Positions 57,301 to 64,000 of a DNA stretch of 64,000 bases are shown piece by piece. The stretch covers positions 1,359,572 to 1,423,571 of the forward strand of contig OX388325.1 of NCBI GenBank assembly GCA_947579605.1. The letters run 5' to 3'. The number at the start of each line of letters is the position of its first letter. The stretch's first letter is position 1. The position numbers and the translations under genes were made by a program. Origin of the DNA: Athripsodes cinereus. Taxonomy: Eukaryota > Arthropoda > Insecta > Trichoptera > Leptoceridae. The notes under the pieces are model-generated. The model saw only the letters and a program-made list of their open reading frames with translations, was not told the origin of the DNA and did no database searches.

Positions 57301-59677
57301 TTAAGGGACTTTATTGAATTTAGAGACAATTAAGTTTTAAATGAAGTCATAAAACCTGTGAATATAATGGGCAGACAAATATAATTTTGTTGTTAAAGTT
57401 GAGAGGTACGCTGAAGACATGTTGAAATACGTCATTCCGTGTTATTGATTTACACATTAACTTGCAAAATTTAAATAGTTAATGTTATTTTTATGCTTAA
57501 CTAAGAAAAAAATCATAATTTTATCAATAATTGTGATTTCGGGCAAAACTGAAATAATTGGTCATTTAAGAAACAATTTTGAATTCTCGAGACGCGTACG
57601 TTATACTCATAGCAAAAAAATCTGAAAATGCCCACGTACAATATTGGGAATTCAGCACACAGATAGGCTGTATTGAAGAGAAATACCTGTTAGCATTGGT
57701 GATCATAGCAGCTCGTTTCTTTGCTGCCTTTTTCATATTGTCCCATTTTAATTTAAGATGGGACACGTTCCTTGGGTGGCGGCTCAATGCGTTATATCTG
57801 GCCGCTAATCTGCTCCATGCCGCTTCTTTTGCAGAATTGGACGCCATGTCCGTCTTTTTCGATAGAATAATGGTATTTTCTTCTATTAGTTCTATTATAT
57901 GGCGAATGTCGTGGGCTGAAAACTGCTTGCTTCTTTTGTTGGGCTGAAAACAGAGGGGATGAATTATAAAATATTAAAGTACAGGAATAGGTAAATAAAA
58001 TATTACAGATAAATATGATAATAATGTGATACATTCATTTTAATATAACATTTTTGCGGATAACTAACAAAAAAGACGCCGGTAAAATTCCAGATGGTGA
58101 ACGCATTAAAATTAAATTCATGAATTTTCTTCTTATATTCACGTAATTAAATAATTTTTTCACCCAAGAAATGATATGATAATGTATGTCAATAAATGTG
58201 CTGTAGCATAAAATAACACCAGACCAACTCTAACTTAAAATTCACTGTGTCGGTGTTTAGGTAGTAGAATTCCATATCAAAATAAATAAAACAAGCGTTT
58301 TATTTATTTCTAACTTAAAACCTACATATCAGTTAAACGTAAAAATGCAAATTCAAGTATTTGTGATGATTCATGACAAATTAGTAAGAAAAATGCAAAT
58401 AATTAATTTTGTGCTTACAAAACACAAAATTCCACCGAATTCTTATTCTAGAGGTAAAATAACTACATATCTACATAAAATAATTCAAAATTATCGACGT
58501 TTAAATACGTTCACATAAACTGGAAGAATTGTAAGACGCCTTATACTTACTCAAATGACTTATAATATTACTGAATAAGATCAGGAAATATAGACCGAAA
58601 ATCGGTGTTTCAGGAAATAATTTATAACCAGCTGAAACTTTAAAAGGTTGGTTCCTTGATGCTTCTGGAGCAAACCCTGAAAAAACTTACGTGAGCTTCC
58701 ATTCAAAATGGCAGGTTCAAGATGGCTGCCTAGCACAGCGCACCTTTCTAATATTTTTCTTTATATCTATGTTAATAATAAACATTTTTGTATTCTGAAA
58801 AAACGTATGTATTCTGCAAACATGCTTTTTCTATATTAATGTAGTAAATAAGTCAAAAAATCATTCAATCTATGTCAGTTGTGCTAAAATCCATAGAAAC
58901 GCACCGGAACCATAGATACGGTAAAATTGTACTGTTCGTTTACGGATTGTCAAAATAGATTAATACAGTTACTGGTAAAATTTACTAATGGATCGCCATC
59001 CATTTTTAAATTGTCGAATTATACACAGCTATTAGGTATCTCGTTTATAAGGCCAGGCCTAAGTTGACTAAATTGTTTCATACAAATCTACGTTAAGGAT
59101 TAACGTATATTTGTATGAAACAGTTATTATATTTTGACTTTTCTCTCACCCCTTTATTGTTCGCACGGTGAACATTTTTAGAATTAGTTTCATTTGGATG
59201 AGTCTGATCATTTGGACCTTCTGCATGCGAGGAGGATGTACTGGCCACTATCCCATTGTTAGTTCTCTCATATTCAACTTTTATATCAGGTTCATGAACT
59301 TCGATATCGCTATACGGAACTGGATATCCGATGTCACATCTATCTTCTTCAACAGGTTCTTGTTTTAATTGGTCATTCTGTATAAAGACACCTGTCTTTT
59401 GGTATGAAATCTCATATTCATCTTTTACATCAGGTTTATGCATATCAACATCACCAAACGGATCTCTACATCCAATATCAACTCTGTCTTCCTTCTTAGA
59501 TTCATGTTTCACTTCGGCTTTTTTCACAGAGGTTTTTGTGACATTTACGACATTGTCGTCCTTTTCAGTTACACATATTAGAATGTCCATCGATGCATTA
59601 TTAGCATAATCATGTATAGACAAGATGTTTTCGTTCTGTTGGTTGTCTATAGTATCACTACTGTTTCCCTCCATCAT
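44975..59677 (-). CDS. Myb/SANT-like DNA-binding protein, 3 exons
   Basis: Three exons (59677-59150, 57943-57687, 45392-44975) join in phase to 400 residues. Residues 1-176 are acidic with two copies of a unit containing K-x-E, EDR-x-DIG, a short P-x-x-D stretch and PD-x-K-x-E-Y-E. K57, K85, K105 and K133 lie in hydrophobic-K-x-E sites, the SUMO consensus. Residues 177-262 form a trihelical Myb/SANT-like domain of the insect regulator type (FSAHDIRHII, AAWSRLAARYNAL, LKLKWDNMKKAAKK). Residues 263-400 hold the usual follow-on segment (DTGDGPFQIFEDPILDKVIA), a lysine-rich patch and a C-terminal helix LTELEISKINRN. Likely a nuclear DNA-binding protein; targets unknown. Such genes are often multicopy or domesticated from Harbinger-like transposons, so it could be mobile-element derived. 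The 12.3-kb intron holds the foldback composite. A candidate AATAAA is at 44879-44884. Confidence 0.8.
45393..46134. other. Intron of Myb/SANT-like gene, nothing assigned
   Basis: AT-rich. Scattered TTACGTAATGG / CCATTACGTTACG words recur (46005, 46590) without clear limits. Confidence 0.35.
46135..46425. mobile_element. MITE family D, copy 2 (inverted)
   Basis: TAGACCATTAAAGGATGACG at the left, CACGTGACCTTTAATGGTCT at the right. Carries both TGACGTCA and CACGTG. Confidence 0.85.
46797..47045 (-). repeat. LINE-related unit, partner of 16020
   Basis: CACAAGTGGGGTAGCCAGCA, GGATGGGTGGCAAATCTCAT and GAGTGGGAGACCAATTC, then a (CA) microsatellite at 47170-47210. Confidence 0.6.
47431..48364 (+). 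pseudogene. 5'-truncated RTE-type LINE inside foldback arm
   Basis: One open frame of 296 codons (47462-48352): the RT palm with MIRYADDIALLADSEMELN, then VYLGSRINQDG, LLYGCETWTISKSESG and the C-terminus KTKLVADQSSGL. The 5' part (endonuclease and fingers) is absent. AGTTATATCA stands at both borders (47421, also 47442, and 48365). Ends in a TA run. Confidence 0.88.
48872..49070 (-). repeat. LINE family 2 end in left foldback arm
   Basis: CCTCACGCCGTGTCCCAGGT through CTTGAGAATTTGATCC; inverse match of 51190-51360. Confidence 0.75.
49125..49797 (+). pseudogene. LINE family 2, best-preserved C-terminal frame
   Basis: 216 codons (49132-49782): VDEYVYLGSMFVRDGRYERD, LMYASETWTWLKKDKSG, RVNKLRWFGHVERMD, TTWLNHVDQILKDGR, ATWRSVLSAYPTWDTA. 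Lacks the YADD palm and everything upstream. 3' end GTGAGGGTAAAGTATAGTAT. Confidence 0.85.
50140..50510 (+). pseudogene. LINE family 2, second copy in foldback centre
   Basis: Reads KNEDIRKMSGCEKSVVDRRR, LRWFGHVERM, a stop at 50285, then the HVDQIL block; ends GACACGGCGTGAGGGTATAG. Confidence 0.75.
50520..50690 (-). repeat. LINE fragment beside family 2 copy
   Basis: The minus strand reads VHGAWSLLRTASLVETMTY and GASTGCASDGSMVTRS; a distinct retrotransposon piece by its high GC and text, family not named. Confidence 0.35.
51190..51360 (+). repeat. LINE family 2 end in right foldback arm
   Basis: CAAATTCTCAAGGACGGTCG through GGCGTGAGGGTATAGTATAG, the inverse partner of 48872-49070 with the same flank (GCCTTGTCTACATTTATAAT). 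Confidence 0.75.
51783..52030. repeat. hAT-like element end
   Basis: CAGGCATGGGCAAACTGCGG then CCCGC-rich text; same end as inverted at 56540-56561. The other end is probably at 52029 (TTTGCCCCCCCCTG). Confidence 0.6.
52355..52631. mobile_element. MITE family D, copy 3
   Basis: TAGACCATTAAAGGTCACGT at the left, GACGTCATCCTTTAATGGTC at the right. Keeps CACGTG and TGACGTCA near opposite ends. Confidence 0.85.
52931..53305 (-). CDS. Small basic protein or first coding exon, nested in intron
   Basis: ATG at 53305 opens MAPTPAERAKRYREKLK, then a strongly basic, helical stretch with KKIKELSDEEKINKR, WRLQKRRQKERK, and a C-terminal YDQFKKLF and FDDFLRLL. It is 124 residues if it ends at TAA 52931. 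That stop lies inside CTCAG|GTAAAT, a good splice donor, so this may instead be a first coding exon. A TTTTTTCAG acceptor sits just upstream of the ATG. Proteins opening with a P-x-ER-x-x-RYREKLK block are multicopy in insects and of unknown function. No downstream exon was recognised. Confidence 0.5.
   Translation of the reverse strand: MAPTPAERAKRYREKLKHNLEKYETHKKKEVARITLRQKKIKELSDEEKINKRMVWRLQKRRQKERKLNSGAKQNDKSIPNENQQVVEKPRHSFNIKHKKVYDQFKKLFVNDSFNFDDFLRLLR
53530..53650. repeat. MITE family B, left half
   Basis: CCCCTATTGTATATTGGTTC and AAACTAAAATAAGAACGTTA as at 4930; the right end is missing. Confidence 0.6.
53930..54520 (+). repeat. Tandem repeat, about 95-bp unit, about 6 copies
   Basis: Unit: AGTTTGATACCTCACATGCC, CATATTTAGGTAAAAAATA, GGTAGGTACCTACATCG, AAAAAAGTGCTAAAAACCTC, TTCCCAATGAAAAATC. 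Copies diverge to the right. Confidence 0.85.
54521..55330. other. AT-rich spacer, nothing assigned
   Basis: Short frames only; a (CATA) microsatellite at 55318-55334. No support for a gene. Confidence 0.4.
56118..56561. mobile_element. hAT-like MITE with GGCAAACT ends
   Basis: CAGGGGGGGGCAAACTTTTC at the left, inverse of CAGGCATGGGCAAACTGCGG at the right. A second end (CAGGGGTCGGCAACCTTTTG, 56215) is nested. GGGCCGCAAG words occur near both ends. Confidence 0.7.
56565..56660. repeat. MITE family B, right part
   Basis: TAGACTAACTAAAATTGGAA and GCACACTAAAAATGAAATAG, as at 4880-4920 and 5078-5100. Confidence 0.5.
56661..57686. other. Intron sequence, nothing assigned
   Basis: AT-rich, between Myb/SANT exons 2 and 3. 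Several GTAATGGACGTGACG-like words; no limits found. Confidence 0.35.
57687..57943 (-). CDS. Myb/SANT-like gene exon 2 (DNA-binding domain)
   Basis: PNKRSKQFSAHD through TNANR. Acceptor TTTTCAG, donor AACAG|GTATTT. Conserved tryptophans at the AAW and KWD positions match the Myb/SANT-like (Myb_DNA-bind_5 type) domain. Confidence 0.85.
58244..58305. repeat. Palindrome-family terminal motif
   Basis: TTCACTGTGTCGGTGTTTAG with GTAGTAGAATTCCATATC and AAATAAATAAAACAAGCG, inverse of 1820-1860. Confidence 0.7.
58395..58530. repeat. Dispersed repeat, partner of 26222
   Basis: GCAAATAATTAATTTTGTGC, then AACACAAAATTCCACCG and TCTACATAAAATAATT. Confidence 0.55.
59150..59677 (-). CDS. Myb/SANT-like gene exon 1 (acidic N-terminus)
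   Basis: 176 codons from ATG 59677 (MM at the start; either Met could serve), ending NNKG at donor AAAGGG|GTGAGA. The leader before ATG (GTTGTGCGGCATAA, about 59696-59710) is shared with the inverted copy at 60970-60983, which supports it as transcribed 5' sequence. Confidence 0.75.
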
Positions 59678-60286
59678 GTCCAGTTAAACGATCTTATGCC
59701 GCACAACAATATCACTACGCCACTATTCTAAAGATACGAATCGTCACGTCAATATAAGAGAGTTGACAGTTAATCGTGTAATTCTTAATTTGTATAAAGT
59801 CGTGTACATTGACAGTTAAAATGCAGAATTATTTTCCCAAATCGCTACACTTAACTTGAACGTTTGCCCTCGGGCGCTATATAAACAAATAATATAAACA
59901 ATGATAGAAGTAGGTACATGCGGAAGCGGAACCGCTAGCGACACCAGTGTTGCCAACTCAGATTATGGAAAAAGTCACGCTAGAGTATTTTTTTAGATAT
60001 CTTAAAAATATAATTAAACCATATCCTTATTTCAGACATATCTTTCGAATTATTAGTAATAAACTCGATATTTTTACGCTTTTACACGTAAGCACACACA
60101 TAATAATTATTATTTACTGTACAAAATAATACAAACATTTTATAATTACTGTTCTTCTTGTTGTACATTACAATATGTATGTACAATTTGTACAGTTAAA
60201 AATGAAAAAAAATAAATAAATTAACTTAATTAATATATTCGTATTATCACGCGCGCCATTTCTTTCAAGCGGGGTAAGCATCAGTT

Positions 60287-60926
60287 GATTGTCAATCTAT
60301 ATTATAGAGTTGACAGCTATGTAATTGTGTTGTTTATAATATTATATTTTCGTTAGTTCGTCGGTAGCCTGGAGGTAGAGTTTCGGCCTTGTGAACATGG
60401 GGTCCGTGGTTCGATACCAGGTGCCGGCAAACTCCCCTTTCACGACACAAGCTTTTAGTAGCTTACTGTGAAAGGTGTATAAGGTTGTATTTGGGTTTAT
60501 TACAAAAACCCAGATATATCTTTTAAAAAAAAAAAAAAAAATTAATATTAAACATTAAAAACACTTTATTTCACCGAATTGTTTGTAACACTACTCGCTT
60601 GTTTACTTGCCGCGTCATACAAAATAGTAAAGTAAAACACATGCATGCATGTAAATATTTGAATTTTGAGAGGGAAAATAATAAATAATTTTAGGGTACT
60701 CATGACAGTATTTTTTTGGCAAAATGCACGTGATTCTGGCAACACTGCCGCCCGAATAAACTTTTGTTTTTTTGCATGTAAGAAGTAAATAAGCGAGTGG
60801 GGTTATAACAATTTGGTAAAAAAGTGTTTTTAATGTTTAATTTTAACTGTTAATATACAATGACTTTATGCATATTATGAACTACACAACTACCCAGCTG
60901 TCAACTCTATAATATTGACTGACAAT
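60287..60926. mobile_element. TIR element containing a SINE
   Basis: GATTGTCAATCTATATTATA with GAGTTGACAGCT at the left, inverse at 60890-60926. A second inner inverted pair: AATATTAAACATTAAAAACA (60543) and its complement (60825-60845). A SINE fills the left side. Confidence 0.65.
60351..60541 (+). repeat. tRNA-derived SINE with poly(A) tail
   Basis: Box A-like TAGCCTGGAGGTAGAGTTTC, box B GGTTCGATACC, a 3' part AAGGTTGTATTTGGGTTTAT, ACCCAGATATATCTTTT and an A run. Pol III type by its boxes. Confidence 0.85.
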
Positions 60927-61010
60927 CTATTAAAGTGAATTTGTTGTATAATTGCGTAGTGACATTGTTGTGCGGCATAAAATCACTCGATTCGAGTAAA
61001 TAAAAAGGAC

Positions 61011-61319
61011 ATGATGGAGGAAAACAGTGTTATTGAAGACAACCAACAGAATGTGGACGCCCTGATACACGATTCTGTTAATAATACATTGATGGACTTT
61101 CAAATACACACTGAAAAGTATCATAATATAAAAACTTCGGTGATATGTGCCAAAGTGAAACATGAACCTGAGGAGGAAGACAGAGTTGATATTGGAAATG
61201 CAGTTTCGTATGGTGATATTGAAATATGTGAAGCTGTGAATATAAAAGTAGAATGTGAAAGAGTTAACAGCGTGACAGAGGTCAGTTTATCTTCCTCACA
61301 TAATGTACAAAGTGTGTAG
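61011..61319 (+). pseudogene. Inverted partial copy of Myb/SANT-like gene exon 1
   Basis: 102 codons opening MMEENSVIEDNQQNVDALIHD, clearly paralogous to the minus-strand exon 1 at 59677 (MMEGNSSD, DNQQNEN). It keeps one acidic unit (VKHEPEEEDRVDIG) and the IKVE site but lacks the second unit and ends SSSHNVQSV-stop. The stop lies 2 bases before a TTAA-flanked element, so the copy may be cut by that insertion. A weak donor (GAG|GTCAGT near 61278) could still splice it. It could be a live first exon or a decayed duplicate. Confidence 0.6.
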
Positions 61320-61325
61320 TATTAA

Positions 61326-62050
61326 GGGGCCCTTTAGCAAAAACGATAAAACATTCAATTTTCAACAAGTTTGGTACACAAACACTCTCAAAACTTGTTG
61401 ACCCTACTAACATTTTGATTTGATAAAATATGAAAACAAATATTAATTACCAATATCAAACTCTAACTTTGAAAAAAAAACTCGATTTTAGCTTCATAAA
61501 AAAAACCTTTATAAAAAAGCATATTTCTAAAAATCGAATTCGGGGGTGTGTTTGGTACATAAATGCACGAGAATCCTACAAATTTTCATATATTTATTTT
61601 AATATTGAGAATATTTAGATAGTTATTACAATTTTAGAATAAAAATATCCTTATTTTTTAATTTTCTTTATGGATATTGACCGACTTAAAAAATATTTTT
61701 TTTGATAAAATTTCTCATATTTTTAGAAACCAAAAATCACCACATGAACTCAATTTTTTGGATACTAAAAAAGTTTGCTAAAATCTATAGTATTTATATG
61801 ATTGATAGGATGAATAAAAAATATATATATTTTACAAATAATTTGTATTTTGATATAACAAAGAGTACCTAAATAAATATTGTCAGTCTGCGATTTGTTT
61901 ATTTTTTAGTGAAAAACTAATATTGGTAATAGATATTTGATTTTTTATTTTTTCAAATCAATATGTTCGCAAGAGTCAACAAGTTTTGGCAGTTCTTCTA
62001 TCAAATTTGTTGAAAATAGAATATTTTACCCTTTTTGCTAAACGAGGCCC
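61326..62050. mobile_element. 725-bp piggyBac-type MITE (TTAA-flanked)
   Basis: TTAA at 61322-61325 and 62051-62054. Ends GGGGCCCTTTAGCAAAAACG and, inverted, GGGCCTCGTTTAGC; the inverted match continues for about 45 bases. Non-coding and very AT-rich. Confidence 0.75.
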
Positions 62051-62056
62051 TTAAGT

Positions 62057-62780
62057 CTCGTATTCATGGTAAACAATTGTTTAGCAACAATTGATCAACA
62101 TTGTTGATGAATGGCAAGAATGCTGCTGGAAACTTTGTTTAAATCAATATAGTTTCTCCGCACGCCAGACTGCGTTTTAAATGTGTTCGATATTTCTATG
62201 AAACGTGACAGTTTGGGTATGAAAGATGCGATGATAGTGGTGTGTATAAGAGAGAGAGTGCTTGGATGGTTTGACAATAGACGAGCGAAAGGAGTCGGTA
62301 GTCGTTACCTAGTCGTTGGTATTGTCGGTCGTGTGAATGCGTGTGAGGTTTAGTTGTTTACCTCAGAGTTGTCTGTAATATGGTAAAAGTCGAATAAAAG
62401 GATATAATTACATTACTGAAAACAGTTGTGTTTTAGTGTTTGCTCCTTCTCCCGATAAATATATACAGTTACCTTAATAAATTAGCTTAGTGTGAAAGGT
62501 GTGTAAGGTTGTATTTGGGTTTATAACAAACCCAGATATATCTTTTTCTTTTAAAAAAAAAAATGTTGTCCAAGGAAGTAGTGTTGTTGTGTTCTCTATA
62601 TCTGATGTATTTCCACACTACAGCCATGTTTATAAACAGCTGCAAACACGTCAACATTTGTTGCTGAACTGATGTTTGTCACCATGCTGCTGTCAACTCT
62701 GCAACACACAGTGTTGCCAGCATTTCCGCAATGTATTGATTCAACATTGTTGCTAAACAAATGTCTACCATGAATACGAG
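62057..62780. mobile_element. 724-bp TIR element with nested SINE tail
   Basis: Ends CTCGTATTCATGGTAAACAA and inverted CTCGTATTCATGGTAGACAT, with TTTAGCAACAAT following in both. A SINE 3' end is at 62490-62563. It directly abuts the TTAA-flanked element. Confidence 0.8.
62490..62563 (+). repeat. 5'-truncated SINE
   Basis: GTGTGAAAGGTGTGTAAGGT, then TGTATTTGGGTTTATAACAA and an A run: the 3' end of the 60351 SINE without its boxes. Confidence 0.8.
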
Positions 62781-62880
62781 GCTGCTTACACACATGGCAT
62801 ATGCCAATTGTATTCAATGTAAAAAACATGTTTTGACGTTTTGTGTTGATGTTAAACTTTTCGTGTTGATAATCTTTCAG

Positions 62881-63042
62881 GAGAAACGGGACAATGCTGA
62901 CCAAACTGGATCTGCTGGGGGGAATAGAGGTCCCACATCTTCCATATCCCTAACGCCTTTGGAAGAAAGGGTGTTGGGATTGGTGGGGATTCCTGAATGT
63001 CTAGACGGGACTCACGAGACCTATGAGACCCCGATTTTACCA
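62881..63042 (+). CDS. Myb/SANT-like family exon (post-domain segment)
   Basis: 54 codons between acceptor CTTTCAG and donor ACCA|GTTAGT: EKRDNADQTGSAGGNRGP, then ISLTPLEERVLGLVGIPE. This resembles the segment that follows the DNA-binding domain in insect Myb/SANT-like proteins (compare DTGDGP and DPILDKVIAL in gene 3). No domain exon was seen between 61320 and 62880, where two TIR elements lie. The gene is incomplete here, broken or continuing past the window. Confidence 0.5.
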
Positions 63043-63086
63043 GTTAGTATATTTTTCATTCATCACATTTTATATATAAATATAGT

Positions 63087-63770
63087 AGGGCCAATTCTGA
63101 ATCTTAATGAACTAACTAACTAAAAAGTTGATTAATATTAGTTATTATGTAGTATTCAGCATTAGTTATGAACTATAAACAACTATAAACTCGAGAACCA
63201 CCAAGTACAAACGGTAAAATCTATGGGACAAACTAATATTAGTCAGTGATGCCGCAATACAAAATGTTTTTCACGTTCCGATTTACACTCTGGCAACAAT
63301 TTAATAGTTGTGGCGCGTGAAAATTGTGAAATGTAACATTTGCCGATATATTTTGGCGTTCGTATTTGCGTCGGTGGTGGTGTAATTTTTCAATTTTTAC
63401 ATGCTAATAGTTGCGAGGGGCCTAAAAATATAAATTTTTACTTTTAATTGAAAAAAACAACTTAACACTTTCAAAATATAGCAATATTCTGCGGGCAAAA
63501 TGACAGCAACTAATAATATTCGCACATTAAAAGTCGCGAATAAAATTCTGCCAAATCCAACTTATTTTAGTCGTCGGCTGTCAACTAAAATTTCATTCTG
63601 AATACGAAATCCATAGATTCTCAAAATTTATAGTTATACTAAGGTGTCAAAATGAACTAAATTAGTACGGAAAACTGTGAATACGAATTAGAACTAATTA
63701 TCATGATTCAACTATCTCCTTACACTTAGTTAGTGCAACTAAACTATTTTATGATTCAGAATTGGCCATA
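63087..63770. mobile_element. 684-bp TIR element
   Basis: GGGCCAATTCTGAATCTTAA at the left and ATGATTCAGAATTGGCC at the right; ACTAACTAAC and GTTAGTTAG-type words inside the ends. Non-coding. Confidence 0.75.
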
Positions 63771-63799
63771 GTATTAATTTTGATTTGAGGGAAACACAC

Positions 63800-63930
63800 A
63801 GATTGTCATGTTGATAACTGGATTTCATTTGTTCAGAGGGGTCGTGGGTTCGATTTCCAGACTATGCAAAATATCAGTGTTCATTTTTCTGAGCGAGTTC
63901 AATGTGTTTGAGTCATCTATAGTGGTTTAA
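63800..63930 (+). repeat. SINE-like sequence
   Basis: GTGGGTTCGATTTCCAG resembles a decayed box B; then ATGCAAAATATCAGTGTTCA. Box A not recognised. Confidence 0.45.
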
Positions 63931-64000
63931 AGTTAATATGATTGATAATTAATTTTCTTATTTATCTTAAGGGGCGTTCACATTTGTTCACTTACAGTGA

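Noticed and set aside
60360..60425. Functional tRNA gene
   Set aside because: Only the promoter boxes are tRNA-like; no cloverleaf could be drawn, and it continues into a SINE body with poly(A).

Overview
The window is nuclear DNA of an animal, almost certainly an insect and most probably a moth or butterfly. It is AT-rich, its genes are interrupted by introns with GT..AG junctions, and more than half of it can be assigned to degraded transposons and retrotransposon fragments. The Lepidoptera call rests on the recurrent GGTACC-rich spacers, the LINE 3' tails and the tRNA-derived SINEs. It is an inference, not proven here. No bacterial, organellar or CRISPR feature was seen.

Three spliced genes can be rebuilt. 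(1) 3158-27126, minus strand: the JNK kinase kinase hemipterous/MKK7, 12 coding exons found. It has a complete kinase domain and a long C-terminal tail; the last exon and stop codon were not found. (2) 31452-38038, plus strand: an HMG-box plus coiled-coil protein of the HMG20A/HMG20B family, seven exons, 429 residues, complete. These two genes are divergent, about 4.3 kb apart. (3) 44975-59677, minus strand: a Myb/SANT-like DNA-binding protein, three exons, 400 residues, with introns of 12.3 and 1.2 kb. A partial inverted copy of its first exon and 5' leader lies head to head at 60940-61319. A second Myb/SANT-type exon is at 62881-63042. A small basic protein-coding exon (52931-53305, minus) sits inside the long intron of gene 3.

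Repeat layout: 1-3100, LINE tail, a 634-bp perfect palindrome, a broken hAT transposase, a MITE. 3.8-17.4 kb, hep introns carrying a Penelope-like end, a pogo-like element (6440-7728), a minisatellite split by a LINE piece, and a hAT deletion derivative with an 8-bp target duplication. 17.5-23.3 kb, a non-coding island bounded by inverted repeats that splits a SINE. 23.8-31.2 kb, LINE pieces, a MITE with CRE and E-box motifs, and a hAT-like element holding a LINE. 31.7-37.7 kb, LINE and MITE pieces in HMG20A introns, including a MITE hit twice with visible target duplications. 38-44 kb, LINE ends and TIR elements. 46.8-51.8 kb, a 4.4-kb foldback composite packed with RTE-type LINE pieces. 53.9-54.5 kb, a roughly 95-bp tandem repeat. 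60-64 kb, SINEs and TIR elements, one with TTAA duplications.

Functionally the window joins a stress-signalling kinase, a chromatin-associated HMG protein and a probable DNA-binding regulator. Nothing suggests they act as one unit. No new enzymatic or defence system was recognised. The unusual content is structural: long palindromes, nested insertions and composite foldbacks.
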